From Litomosoides sigmodontis (Eukaryota > Nematoda > Chromadorea > Rhabditida > Onchocercidae): a stretch of DNA of 64,000 nucleotides. The notes under the pieces are model-generated. The model did no database searches. It was not told the DNA's origin and saw only the letters and a program-made list of their open reading frames with translations. Location: positions 10,940,327 to 11,004,326 of the forward strand of contig OY718803.1 of NCBI GenBank assembly GCA_963070105.1, in the 5' to 3' direction. Both the position numbers and the translations under genes were made by a program. Positions 26,101-41,100 of this stretch are shown here, piece after piece (within the stretch, counting starts at the first letter, position 1; the number at the start of each line of letters is the position of its first letter).

Positions 26101-29100
26101 TGTAGAACCTGGAAATTTCAAAAATAATTTAGCAAGTATTAAATTTATTAATTTTCTTTCAAATCTGTAGAAGTCATTTTATTCACATGAATTAATTATC
26201 TATGGTTTTTTCCAGAAGATCGCTTTCATAGATTTTACATGATATTATTAAGTATTATTATTCCGTATTATATAAATTAGTGATGACATCTATTAGTATA
26301 TTGACGCACTATGTGATGCCACTACTTGGCATTGCAGTCTGCCGAATGTTCCTAATATTTTCCTAATATTCATTCCCATTTTTTAGCTTTTTCTTCTTTA
26401 GCATTTCTCTCTCCGTCTCTATTTATTGGTATGAAATTTAAAGTTGGATTGAATCAAATTTTCAAGTTAAATTTCCTGCGTTATTCACTCATAAATCAAA
26501 TGTTGCGTTATTCGAAATCAATAGATTCACGTACGCAATCATTATATATCGAGTTGCTAAACAATATTTTAATAAATCAGTCCGAAGTCATCAGTCAAGC
26601 GGAAGGAAACTGGAGCTGATTTGTTTGTTTGTTCACATTTTATGGATTTCCGAGTTTGCGACTTTCTACAGTGATTGATATTTACTGTTTTGGGGAGTGT
26701 AATTTGTCCATTAATAATATAAGTGAAATTTCGCATAAACCATAAGTGAAATTTCGCATAAACTTCTCGACTTTCTATTATTTTTTCAGAAAACTTAATT
26801 GAAAATAGTTCTGTTTATCTGAAATTTTTGTGTTAGACCGCGCTATAAAACAGGGGAAGGGCGAGACATAATATGAAAATGAAAGGAAAAAGTATCGGAA
26901 GGAGGAGAGAAAGGAGGGGAAAGATAATTATTGGTATTCGGATGAGGTACTTTAACATAATTGGAATGACTAAATTGAAATTGGTTCATTTCTTCGCGAA
27001 TGCTGGTTATGTAATCGCATTTGTTTATAAGAATGATATAACCCACATTAATGCCTTCCTTTAAGGGGCAATTGAATTATGTTTGAGCTGCTCACTTTCA
27101 GTAAAGTTCTGTTGGTTTGAATCATTATCCTTTCCCATATTCTTCTTTCTATAAGAGACTTGGACAAAGCAACATTTAGTGGTTAGACATTAAAGTGGTT
27201 AGAAGTTTAGGTTCATTCGTTACATGACATAGCTTGAGATTTATGCTTTTTTTTTGTTCTATTAAGTTAGCATATGATAATAAGGTTGTCTTAATTGTTA
27301 AAATTTTATCAATTATTTTCGCATTGTTATCGCAAACTATGAAGATGTGTTCCGTTGAAGGCTGTACTAAAATTTGGCGTGATCGCGTGACCAGTTCAGT
27401 TGTGTTTTTGAAATTTTTAAACCCAGACGTCGGTTTCAAATGTTCCTTCTATTAATGTGATATGCTGCACTTAATAGCGGTTTTTTTCTTTCCTTTAGTT
27501 CAGCATTTAGTTTGTGCTAATGACGAATAATAACAGCAGTAGTGTGTAAAAGTTAATTTTCTGTTTTAAATGTAGTTCTCTTGTAGGAATTTTACTTTTT
27601 GAAATAACTGCACAGATCCTTGTGTGGCGTCTGGAATATTTTGGAGGTTCAATTCTAGAAAAAGCAATAATTGTAGGAGCCTTGTATCTACGAGAATCAC
27701 TGCTCAGTAAATGATGACGTTGTATGATATTGTGTAGAGGGATTTTGAAAATTTGTAAGAAATTGGAAAAAAAAATCATCTTGGAACGATGTGATATTTG
27801 TTTTTAGGGTCATAATGAAGGTTGCGTAGCCGTTGATGATTTCAAGGCAACTGAGAAGGGACAACTTTCTGTCGCCAAAGGGCAGCGACTTGAGGTTAAA
27901 TTCCATGTCCATTTGTACGGATTGCTCCTCATGAAATCGATCGTATTCAAAAAAAAAACAGAATTTGTTGTCTTTTTTTGCAGTAATATACCAGGAAATC
28001 TTTTCGTTTTAATCGGTACCCTTACTTCTGACTACCTTTTCCTTGTTATTCCACTGAAATTCTTTTCGACTGGATACTTTGGTCACTGGTTATTAAACGA
28101 GTTTTGAAATTTCCTTGCTGAAGAAGGCAGAGCTGATAGGCCTTCTTTTTGTGTCTGATTTCTTGATCCTTTGTTTTTACTGTCTGAAACGATGGATGGT
28201 TTGTTTAAGCTATATATGTTTCTTTGCCATGGAATGATGGAAGTAAAGTTGCGTAAAATTTTTTTATGCTTTCAAGCCTTGACAATTTTGTTAACTTATA
28301 TTGCTAGCTTGCCACTTCCTTTCATTGTTTTATTAATACATGCAGATTTTTATATGATTTTTATATGTATGTTTTAGTAATTTAGAAAACAAAGTTTCAG
28401 GTGGTAGAGCATTGTGGTGATTCCCCAGAATGGGTGCTTGTTTCGATTACTTGGGAAAATGGTGAACAACAACGTGGACTTGTTCCATGTTCGGTTATTT
28501 CATCTATAGAACCAGCAGGTTGGTTGATACTGTTAATTGTCATTCCAAAATTTTCAGGGAAAAAAACAATTGGGAATTGTTGAATTGCTAAATTTTGTTC
28601 CGCTTGGTAATAATAGCACATAATGAGCAACACTTGCGGTAAAATTTGTATTGGCTCACAATTGCTGAACTTACGTTCATTTTCGAATGTATCGAATTTC
28701 AAATGTATTTGAAATTGCTTCAAATTTATTACGATATGAATGATATTAAACGTATTTGTTATAACAGTATCATATGATAGTAGAAACTTACACATACAAA
28801 CTTACATTCTTTACGGTCATTTTCAAGCATTCGAGGGACCAAATGCACTTTTAAATGTTCATTCAACTTATTAGTTTCAAGAAAAAAGGATTTAATTGCG
28901 CTAAGTCATTTTGATTACGTTAGTTACAGCTATAACTGAAGAAAAGGAGAGAATGAGAAAAGTAAGCAGTTTGGTGATGATTAGTTGGTTGAGATATGAA
29001 TGTTTACATTCTTGTCTTTTTCTCAAAAATTTTTCATTTCTATTGTTTATTTAGATGTAAGCTTTATCTTCTACTTGCACTTTAGATGTTGATGATATAT

Positions 29101-32100
29101 TGGAGTAATTCGATGACTGATATTTTTCGCTTAAGTCTGCTGTAATGGAAAGAAAGAGAGGAAGATAGTTGTTAATAATAAAATCAGATAAGATGTTCCG
29201 AAACATTTTTAATTTCGTATTTTTTATTTTTTTTTATTACCACTAATGTTTGCCGATTCTCGCATTTCACTTTTGATGCTAATCCTCTGAATAGTTCGCT
29301 TCTTAATGCGAACTTGTTGATATATCCTAGTTTGGTTGATCTTAAGTTACTAATTTTTTGATGTCTCAAATGTTTGGAATATATTTTAATTCAAGACACC
29401 GAATTTTTTTACTAAGGAAACTGACTGTCACACTTCAATTTTCTCCTTTTGTTGCTTTTTTCGTTTTTGTCTCTGTGATTATATGAACAGTGAGAAATTT
29501 ATGGATTGTTGAACTTAAAGGAAAAATACTTTCTCTCACACAGAATTTTCCAATGAGATTGAAATGTTCCGATTGATAAGAGACTTTGAGACTTATGAAT
29601 CATCGGTACCAGTTTTTGGTCTTTTTAGTAGGACAAGAAATCCCATTTTGATTTTCAGTAACAATAAGGACAGATCTACTGCTATTATTTCTGAAGTAAG
29701 ATTATATTCCAATTCATTTTTAATTATACACTTCAGCAGAAATTGTTAGTGGTATTCGTCTCACCATGTTTCGTCTCATTTTTCTTACATACCACATCTC
29801 GAAGCATTCATTGAGCTTTCTTGGTTCTCATTGAACTGCTTGTTAGCTTAAACTTTGAGTTTAATTATTTGTTTTACATTTCAGTATATTTGAAATTAAA
29901 TCTAACAGTATCTATACTACTTACTGCTTCTCAGTAAATGCTTCTTCCATGAGCTATCTCATTCATTTGATTTTCATCCGTTTCTCCATACTTCGTAATA
30001 CACATTGATAATTTCTTTAGCATAATCTTTAGCTAATCTTTAGCAAAATTACCTACATCACGGAAAATGCTAAAATGTTTGTTATGAAATAATGATTTGC
30101 GAAGCGATCCCGTGTGGCCATTTCTTCTTTCTGCTATTTCAAGGCAAAATGTACGTGGCCACTAGACAACTCTCATAGCCGTCCCCTTCTCGGATTACGT
30201 GAAGCATGAGACGAAATGAAAATAATACATTATCAATTTGCAACATTCTGTAGTTACTGAAAGTAGGAATTATAAAATAAAAAAAATGAGTATTTGAAAA
30301 CATGAGATGAAAATATATATAGTTCCAAAGAGAATTGGTGCTACTACTAGTCATGTTTTATTAGGCAAGTTGTTCTGTGGCATAAACATAAGAACAAGTG
30401 TCTGGAAAAAGAATTATTAATATAGATTTCTTTGACTAATTTATTTTTAATTCTTAAGAATTTTACTGTCTACAAAGAGTAATAATTTTTTGAAATTTCT
30501 CTAAATTTTAGAAATTTTCCGTCATGTCTATGCGATTTACGCGTTATGTTTTTAGACTTAGGATAACGCATTATGATAAAAGTTGGTAGGAATATTAAGA
30601 TGTGAAAAAGTTGGATCGGTAAATAAATTAAAAAATTATAAAGAAAAAGTGACGAGGAAAAGTTGCAACAAATATATGTAAGTGTATAATTTTTTCAAAT
30701 TTTATAAAATATTTGTTAGCATCATTGTTAATAACGTTATAACCATTCCTTTTTTCTCTTACTATTTTTTTTTCTCTTTAAAATTAAGATAAGGAGGAAA
30801 AGAAAGAAAGTGAGAAATGAATGAAAAGGAAAGGGAAGATTTTGTTAATTTTTTTTCCTCTTCCTGTGTTGGTTATTTGATGGAAAAGTGCTTCTTGAAG
30901 GAAGAAAAAACGAGAACCTTTTCATCCATTTCCAATTACCCTTTCCCGTAAGCTTCTTTCGGGGCGCATTTGCTTCTTCTTCATGTTTGTTTTTTGTTCT
31001 CCTTCTCCTGCCTTCCCATTACATATTTTTATGTGATTGAACATTTCAATCCCTCATCTTCATCATTCGTTTCTTACCTTTTTTATCTGTTAATTTTTTT
31101 CATTCTGTTTGAAAAATGATGACGGATTATTTTGTACATTACATTTTCTTTTTGAGTTTGAAATTTTTGCAAATGTTTTAAATTAACTAAGTGAATGAAT
31201 ACTTAGTGAATAGATTATGAATAAAAATACGAGTAACAAGTAAATTTATCATTCTCTCTATGAATATATTCTTCATCATATATTTCAGCTGTGAATCACA
31301 TCGTTTAATTTCAGTCATTCAAAATAATTTTCACATTCTATAAGTCATTATCCCTCTCTTGTTATTATTGTCTTTTTATATTTTTATTCTTCCATCTCAT
31401 TTTTATGTAAGATAATCCGGCATTTTGAGGATATTTTCTTTCTTTATTTCTGCAGATGATTTAACCGTGTTCTTTATAAGTAAGCTGATCATTTAGTTGG
31501 ATTCATGCGTATGTGTTGTTGTTGTTGATGATTAGTGCAGTACAATAACAGGAGATCGTATAAACCGATCGGGGCAATGATGAGACGTTCGTATACGATA
31601 GGTGCAGATGAAAGTGATAAACAGTCTGGTAAATCGTCCTGTCGTATTAGTCGTGTGCAACGTTGGTCGTTAGCGTTGCGTCGTCATTGGTTTTCATCAA
31701 CTTCGGGGAAAACCCAGGAAAGTACAGATAATGACTTTAATGAAATCACTTTTGCTGCGCCTGAAAAGACAGTCCTTGGAGATCCATTTAATAATGGTTC
31801 GTCTTTTTTTTCATTTATGCCTCGTGTAATGTGGTGGTACGGAATATTCTGTGTATAAACCGGGATTGCTGTGTTTTTTATATAGTAGCATTAAAAGCAT
31901 ATTTCTCCTAAGACTGCTGTTACCAAAAGATTTTTGATGATGTTGAATAGGAATTAATGTATTAACTTGGCTCGTGATGATTTATTTAATGCTTAGTTGG
32001 ATGTTGGTCTCATTTAAAAAAAAAGATTTAGTGAGATTACATTAAACTTTCTAGATAGTTTTATGATATACTTGAATGCATTTACTAATTTTAAATTATT

Positions 32101-35100
32101 GAGGAGTTACTGTTAATCATTCAAATAACCACCATCCAGAAATAAAAGTGTGTTGCAACGCTTTTTCTGGAAGAGATGGCAATCCTTTCTGAATCGGTTA
32201 TGAATACTGTCTTAATTAATTATTACTCGAGGATTGTAATAAATTGGAAAAGTTGTTTCAGTATTAAGTGGACATTTGTACTATTTACCTATGCTTCTTG
32301 TAATCATTTTTTCCTTCTCATTTCCTACTGGTAATTGTCCGCTGCACGTATTCGATAGAATTCATCGCTTAGAGCACAGAGATTGAAATGACAGAATACA
32401 ATTGGTATTTAATGACTTCCGGAAATGTGATCTTAGTAAAAAAATGAAAACTGCTATTCTTTTGTTGCAAATTCATTTGTTTTCGTACTCTTTTTTTTAA
32501 CTTTTCAGCAAATTAAAGTCGTGGAATTTTTTTTGAACAAATTCCTGAAGATGGTACTTTGTAATATTTTTTTAAATTCGAATCTAACTTGATGCTATAT
32601 GTGTTATGATTTGTGATAATGCTTATTTATTTTAAAAAGATTTAAGTGTAAATCACAAACATTAATACTGTTATGTAAAGAAAAAAAAAGTTGGAACAAC
32701 GGATGGCGCTATTATTACAGCGCATGGTAACGATATATTATGCGTGTTACGCATCAAAGCAAGATAACATGAAAATTTCCCATGCATGCTTGTGCTTTTT
32801 TTCCACTTAAATCCTTTTTTCCATCTGATTTATTGAGCTATTCAGTGATGAATTTAAGAGTTTAAAAAAGTACTAAAATATTGATCAGATTTTCCTGCTT
32901 GTTTTTCAGATGGTTCATCAACAAGCTGCTCAACAGATCGTTCTGTAGTAGATCCGTCATTTTCTTCAAGCAATATCCCCTCCTCCACACAAAATATTAC
33001 TAAAAGGAAAAGTTTACGGTAAGTTTTTTTTTTGAAACTATTTTAACAAATTTTTGTTTTTTGGCAATAAAAAGTATAGTGAGGAATAATTTGAAATAAA
33101 AAGCAATATCGCGTCTTCTTTTTCAAAAGTAAGCTTTGAAAACTTTTGACTTCCTGGTTAACTTTAACGAACGAGAATTTTCTACGATGACAAGTTAAGT
33201 GATTGATGATTTAGCATGTTTTTTTCTCATTCACGATATAAAAATTATCAAACTTTTCAAAATAAAATTAATAACTGTGAAATTAAATCGACATCAAAAA
33301 CTCTTTCGATGGCGCATTTGGGAGGGATACATTAAGAATGGCTGTCAATGTATATCATATTATAAATTTTTAGGATTAGTCTGAGGGAAAAATGGTATGA
33401 TTAATATGTTGTTCAGAAAATATAGAATCAGAAATAAATCATAAATTAGCAAATTATCAAATTTTATAAACTAAATGTTTTTTATGTAAAGAAAAAAGGC
33501 TGTCGAGGATAAAGGTTGAGTTGATTGTTGAGTTTAATTGTATTTTCTGTCTTATGAAAAATTTATTTTATTTTATGTTTCGATAACTTCTTTATTGCAG
33601 TTTAGGCGTTTTTCAGTTAATCTCATGTTATTTCCTCACGTTTGTTTGATTTCGATCTGAAATTGATTTACGCTTCCTGTGCTTAATGTATTATTAAAAT
33701 TCATGAATTTTTTTAAATAACGCTTCCCATTGTTTTTTTTGCGATCAAATCAACAAACAGACATTAATTAATTAACCTTTTTTAGACGTTTCTTCAGTAA
33801 CGGTCAGCAACAACAGGAACAGCAAGGGCCATCCAGCAGTGGTCATTCACGTCCTCAATCGGTATCATTAACAGCACGAAAAGGTGATGACCATCAACTC
33901 CGACATAGTGCGGCGGATCCTCTTCATTCAGGCTCATCTTCATTAACCGAACAGCAGTCACAGGTTCACTTATTACCGAAGGTCTGTTTAGTATTTGTGC
34001 TAATTTTAGGATTGAGTTTTGAAGACGCATATTGCTTGATAGTTAGTCATTCTTTACTCTTATTTCAACTTGAAAAGGAAATATTTCTTTAGTCCGGTAA
34101 ATATGCCTTATGTTCAAACTTTTTGTTGTGTTTACGATATTTATTTGTCACTATTTCTTCATTTTGTTTTCCATTTCTTTCGTTATGTTAACAATATTCC
34201 CATGCGTTTGTTTACCACTAACCTGATTCCATTAGTATTTTGGATCCCATTCGCTGGCTAAAAAACCAATTAAATTATTGAAAAATTCAATTGCACGGTT
34301 AGATTCCGTTCCATAATTTTTAACCGGAATCTGTTATTTTAATTCTGCCTCATCTTTTGGAATTATTTTTTCCATAAACACAAAGAAAAAAATAAGGAGG
34401 ACGTATTTAGCATTTGTATTTATTCTGGTATTTTTAACCGTACTAATTCCAGTTTCATCTGCTTGGTGTTAAACCGTTTTTCGAAAAGATTTTAATTAAC
34501 GAACTAGATTACCTCCATCTTTTGATTATTCATTTCCTAAATATTTCTACAATGTATAATAGACGTGCTTCCATGTACTAAATGATTTTTCTTTATTTTT
34601 TTCTTTCGTTCTTGCAAATGTTACCTTTTGTCTGTATTTTTTCTAACAATTTTTTCCGATAAATCATTGATTTTGCTACTTCCGTAATCTGAGCTTAACG
34701 TTAAGCTGTTTAAAATATAAGCTGAAAATATATTATTCATATGAAATTAACACTAACACCTTCTAGTACTTTTCAAGTCAACGAAAAGTATGTGAAATTC
34801 GGAAGTGAAATGTTCAGTTTTCTTCTTGCTCTCTTTATTATGTTCCTCGCTGCTTCTTCACATAGTTTAAAATTGAAAAATTCTCAAGATGAGATTTTTT
34901 TTAAGATAAGATTTTTAAGATGAAATTCTTAAGATTGAAAAATTCTTACGATTCTTAAGACTCTTTAACTGCTTAGTTTTATCTTTAGAAAAAAACTTGG
35001 GAAAACATCTCCTTCTTTCTTTTAATTAAAACAATGTCTTCATTTTTTATTTCATCTGTTTTGCAATAATTATCCATCTTTCTTTTTCATCGCCTTTATT

Positions 35101-38100
35101 TTCTATATTTTCTTCCTTTCATTCGATATTAACAGCCAGCTAATGAACTTTTTTTTCTCCTTCGCATAATTTGCCAAGTCAACGAAAATTTTCTCTCCCG
35201 AAATTTTTTCACAAGCTTAAATTTCTATTGAAATGAAAGAAGAGGATGCAAATCAAGAATGATGAAATTTAAAAAAAAAAAATTTTACAAATGTTAAAGC
35301 GTATGAATGATAGTGATAATAACGGATGAAGCGTAGAGTTAATTCAGTTGAAGTGTTCGAGAAGGAAAAAAGCGCAGAAAACTAGTGGAAGTATTATGAA
35401 ATGGTTCAAATGCGATAGAAACGAAGAGAAAATTAATAAGTTGTGAAGGAGGCGAAGGAAGGAGATGAAAATGACTTTAAAGTTTCGCCACACTATTATT
35501 CAGCTTCTCAATCATTTTCCCTTATCTTCGCAATTTTATCTAGCTAAGGAAGTAAGCCTGTTAATCATCAACCGGACAGTAATCGATTCGTTGATTGTAA
35601 TTTTGAGTATTAATGTTAAATTGATATATCTTGTCCGTTTCTCTCTCTCTGTATCTTCAATCTACCTTCACTGATATTCATTTATCCTTCTCACTTTTTT
35701 CATTTTTCGTATCGCATGATCATTTGAATGTTTTTCTCAGTATTTTTCATAATTTAGGCCTTTTCACATATTGTTTGTTCTTTCATCTATACTAGTAGGA
35801 TGAAAACTTGTCTATCTACACTTGTCTTTTTTTTTTACAAATAGGATGAAATGGTGATTTTTCCTCATACTTTGTCACCTCTCTCTCCCCTTCTGTTTTC
35901 CTCTTATACGTTCCAAAATGTTTATCAACGAATGAGAAAAAAGGAACCCTTTCGCTTGGATTACCTCATTTATTTGTTTGTTTACACTATATCACAAAAT
36001 GATTTAATTACCTCATCCATCTATTTCTTTTTTTCTTCATGTTTTTCTTGATCCTTTATATTTCAACTTTTTAATTACATACAGTCATTAACCGAACAAA
36101 TAATTTTTAAGTATGAAGGGAAAATATGAAAATAATTGTGCTAATTTAATTTTGCATTCAAAATGAATTGTAAATGATAGGTATATCTAGATAATGGCAT
36201 ATCGATCAAGAAAAAGAATCGTGTATGTTTGAAATAGTTTTGGGAAGCTCTTTTTCAGGATTTGGTAGAATCGGATTTAACTGTTGTTGGCAAAACATCA
36301 ACAGCCGGAGGATCTCGTAGTGTTTTATCATCGTATGACGATCAGACAACGCCTTTGACAGCTGAGCAGAAGGAAGCATCGACCGCTGGTAGATTACTAT
36401 CGGTGCATCCTTCATTAATTGATCCAGAAATTGAGTCAACAGCGTCATTCCCCGATCAGGCTGAATTTGATTTACCCCCTCCAATGAGTGAATTGAGCAG
36501 CGCGGTGGCTGATGCTGCTGCATCCAGAAACACGTCGGTAAGCGTCTCTTATTTGAATTGAACGAAAATTTCTTCCATACCAATTTCATTCCTCTTCGAC
36601 CGTTTCGGATCACGTACTTCATTGTTACTTTTTCATCCTCACTTCACCACACTTTCCACCCATTTTAACTTCTTCCTCCTATGCTATCCAATTTTCCATC
36701 CCACAATTCACTAATCAAGTTAACCCAGCAAGTTTTTTTTCGTGAAACTGCTGTTTATGAGCCAAAATATATTTCACATTCTCTTGAAAGGTTTACATGT
36801 GTCATTTCACTATTGTAATGAGCTTTTGAATGAATTTTGCAATTCCTTTAGCAGAAATTTCTTTAGTCACTCATCCACTTACTGTAACTTTGTTGGTCAA
36901 ATGCTTTTCTAAATGTTACAGGAATTATCCAAGCAGTCTTTTTTCATATTTCATTAATCTTTACTGATATTGTTCCGACAGGATTATTGGTAGTTTTATG
37001 AGCATGCCTAAAATAACGATTATCGGTAAATTTGAATCGATGCACACCACACACTACACTTTCCTCAAATAAAATTTATCCTAATTTGATCGAATAATCT
37101 TGAAATTTGTAGAAGAGTAACTGATGTTTCTGTCACTTTATTATTTTATTAAAGAATTAATGGTATTTGTTATTTATGATGAGATAATATTAACGATTTA
37201 AGAATGTTTCTAAGGTCAACGAGTGAGAATAAGGGAAACTAGTAATTATTTAATGAAAAATAAAGTATTAAATGATGGGTTGAAAAAGGAATTAACGTAA
37301 TATTGTCGGCATTTTTTATCTTCTAGCAACATAGGTTCTTTTACTTCCTAATTTTTTTTTAATTTTTAGTTTTATTGAAAATTTGATTGAGTAGTAATGA
37401 GTGAATTGATCTGACCTCAACTTCATTTTTAATCAAAGTTTAACGATTTATTTTCAAATTACTCTTTGTTGGAGAAGGGAGGGTGCAAATTCCGAGTGAA
37501 GCTTATAATACGGAAATTGCCAAACATTTCTACTCTCCTTGTTAGATATATGGACTTTTTTTTACGATTATAAAAAAACGAATTTCATGGCCTAGAACGA
37601 TGGGTGTAGTTGAAATGAATGAGATTGAATTAGAAGGCAAGCAGCAGTTTGATTTACTATTCAGTTTTTATTTATCCCTATCACTCATCTATCTATATTT
37701 TTCTCTTCTACGATTGTTAAATTATGTAGGTTTCAGGTAGGTTTTGTTTATTTTCATGCTCTTACTGCTGGTGCAACAAAAGGAATAGCTGTTTGAAACT
37801 TATCAGGTAAGTACGAGGAAGAGAGAGAAAGGAATGAAAGATTCAAGAAAAAAAAATTTTGAGAAGGGACAAATAGGGCTAGATTGCTTAAACTGCTGCT
37901 TGCGTAATGTAATTTTGACACATCTACATAAGCATATTATTATATTTTCGACTTCAGTGCGGGGAATGGGTTAGGATAAGCATAAAGAGGTGAAAGATGC
38001 GTGGATGAGAAAGTAGTGAAGCTTGCTGTTTGGAGGGAGTAGTTTGCAAAGAAATTCAAAAACAAGATTCACTCATTTGAAGCTTACAGCAGCACCAATC

Positions 38101-41100
38101 AGTCTAAGCGAAACTACTGATAAGCCAAATTTATTGAATGGTGAAAGGCAAAAAAATAGGGCGAAAGATGAGAGAAAGAGAGATAATGAAAGTCCCAAGA
38201 GTGTTTTGAACTATTTCCACACGCATGCATATTCGTACATATGGAAATTAGAGTTAGAGTAAATTAGGATAATGCGACAACTATCACATGCGAAGTTTAG
38301 AGCAAGTGGTTTGGGTGCATATGATCAAAAGGAAAAGTTGGAATGAAAAGGCTTTGCTTCTCATCTAGCCATATAAGCCTGATCATGAAGTAGGCATTGC
38401 AGCCACTTGATTCCGGAAGTGTTTTTTTACCGTGAAGAATTAGTTGATATGCGTTTTTTCTTTCTAATTTATATTCACTTACATTGAAGGGAAATAATCA
38501 TCTTCGCTAGTATTTTTTTCATTGCATTTTGAATACTTTTGATAATTTCTTCTTTTTTCACCTTAGCTCTTTATGTAAAGCTTTTGTTAGCATTAAAAAA
38601 AATAGTGTAACTTTCATTCATTCATAATATTTCGAAAGAATTTATTAACGTGGACTTTAAAATTTTAGTGGATGCTTTACACTCCTTCACTGCTGTAATA
38701 TGTTTATTAAAAAGAAAAAAAACAAAGAGAGAGTTATGAAATGAAGTAATTTGAGATGAGGCTTTCTTAGTTGAGAAGAAATTTGTTTCACTAAGAAATT
38801 TTCAATAATTTTGATTCAGTATTGCTTATTATTTAATGTTGTCATTCTGATACAATTTGTATTCCTTGAAAGCGATCAGCTTTAACTGTTTGATTTGGTT
38901 GGTGAATGAGTGATGAGTGATGTACGAGAAGGGACGAGACATATTTTCATTTTCAGCAAATGAGAGTTGTAGAGGGAAGAAGGAAGAAAGACGTGGAAGG
39001 TTGAAGTTTCCTGATGTGTTCTGCTATTGCTTTATTCAAGCTTCTAACATATTGATAGCTTTATTCTATTCATTCTTCGTTTTTCACCTGACGAAAGTTT
39101 TTCCCACGCTGTGAGCTTTGATCTTCGATCAAATGATACATATGGTGATTAAGTAAACAGGATAAGATAATGGAAGCTAAAGTAGCGGTTATGTAATACA
39201 TGTCGTGTTATATTATCTGCAAATTGTCAGTTTTTACCCTCCAGACTTTCCTCCTGCACTTTCCTCTTAGTTAATTTATTGCAGAAAGTAAGTGATAAGA
39301 GGCGAAGGAAGAGGGAGGTAGGAAGTAAGAAAAATTGAACAGTTGTTTGCTGTTTAGGGAAGTAGTAATAAGCGTTGAAGGAAAAAGGGATAAATGCTTG
39401 CTTTGAGTGAGGACAAGAGAGAGGTTATTACTTTTATCCTTCTCTCCCTTCGTTCCACATTGCTCTCAGATATTTTCTGGTTCTAAAACTCTTCTCCTCA
39501 ACCTCTCCATCTATTTTTTTCCGGTTTACGAGAGTGATGATTGAGGAGAAATGAAATACAAGCAGAAGAGGAAAGTGAAAAAAAAAACAATTAAAAAGCT
39601 TTTTCCACTGATGAACTTGTTGAGAAAGTTTTGTTTTCTGTGTTTAATTGTATTAATAAATTAAGGTGTAATTTATAGGGGAAGGGAGGAGGAACAATTA
39701 AGAAGGATGATATTTTCGTCAACGCTTTGCATAATTTGAAAAAATAAAAAACTGTTTGGAGCTTTGGCAGTCTCAGAAGAAAACTCGAGTTTTAGCTTGT
39801 GAAACTAGGAACGCAATCATTTCTTGACTGTAATTAGTATGTTGCGGTAGAGTGCATTTCGACATGACAAATAACCACTTTGTAAGCACAATGGCATTAT
39901 TTCGAAAGACCTGTTTTAAAATTGTTTTTTCGAAAAAGTGTATGGCTAAATTTTGAAATTGTTGGTTGACTTCAAACACTAAACATTGTATTGTAGATGG
40001 AGGAAGGGCACGAAAACGATGAATCAGTTCTTTGCACAGAAACAACGGAGGACGAAAATGGCGCTTCAGAAATGGAGGAGAAGAATCCGCAGGATATTGC
40101 AAGGCAAAAGCGACAGTGCGTTGTTTTTTCGAAATCTCTTTAATCTTGTAATTTAAGTAGTGTTAATAATTATGACTTGTAATTGTCAAATTTAGCTGAT
40201 AATTATCACCTTGTTCCTCATCATGAAGAATGACTTTTGTTAAAATTAAAGTTTGATTGACTATAGAATGAGTTTAGGGCTGTGATTATTCTTAATGATT
40301 GATTATTATTAGATGTGTTCCAATTCAGATATTTACTCGTGTTTATGTTTATAATGATTCAAAATTGTAATGTCAGGTATGTACTGATGGAATTGGTCGA
40401 CACGGAACGAGACTACGTGAAAGATTTGAGTTCAGTAGTAGATGGGTATATGGCAAACTTGCAAACGGTGGACTTGCCTGAGAATTTAATTGGCAAAGAT
40501 AAAATCATTTTTGCAAATATCGCCCAGATTCTTGATTTTCACAAAACGTAATTTATCATTTTATTTTATGTTTCATCACATCGAGTTTTGCGGTAGCATT
40601 GCAGTTATCGGCACAATCCTGTATTCTATTTTTTTTAGACTGTTTCTGAAGGAAATTGAAAAGTGCCTTGAAAACTATGAAGCTGCGGGTAACGCTTTTG
40701 TTAAATACGTGAGTTTTTTTTCCAAAGGTTATTCGTAATTTTTTAAGGTATCTATCAGCATGCACGATCGGAACACTTCATGCAAGTAATCACATACTTA
40801 AAAATATTAGTCGTATGAAAGGTAAAGGTTATAAGGTTTTAAAGGTTTTGACTAAGTTGCATTTGTGTATTTCTCGTTGGTCGAAAACGTTGCAGTAGCA
40901 ATAAATGATGTGAAATCTGTTGGATACAACGAGTTTTCCAGTGAACTTATGAGTAGATAGGAGGAGACAGTTGCTTTCTGTTACGTACCTCACCTTCTGG
41001 ATATCGTATACAATCGAACTTTTAGGTCGTTAAGTCAAAATAAATATCATCAATAATTAGGTTATTGCAGGAACGAAGGCTACATACATATTATGTGAAA

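Larger units (their letters stand above)
19322..27807 (+). other. 8.5-kb intron, candidate host of an internal promoter
   Basis: This is by far the largest intron in the gene. Apart from the candidate first exon at 21731-21895, a TA tract at 20166-20199 and a 23-bp duplication near 26719, I see only AT-rich unique sequence. Frames such as 22365-22586 and 23282-23539 have no exon-like boundaries. Confidence 0.6.
19104..28518 (+). other. unc-73: unc-73 module: GEF1-SH3 linker and first SH3 domain
   Basis: Exons 19104-19321, 27808-27894 and 28401-28518. The linker is Ser/Thr-rich ([20 protein letters not shown]). The SH3 shows [20 protein letters not shown], then [10 protein letters not shown] and GLVPCSVIS, including the ALYDY-like, Trp and GLVP motifs. 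The position matches TRIO's first SH3, between PH1 and DH2. The two halves are separated by a 506-base intron. Confidence 0.9.

Noticed and set aside
38023..38262. 79-codon frame in the intron before GEF2
   Set aside because: No acceptor or donor in matching phase and no known similarity.
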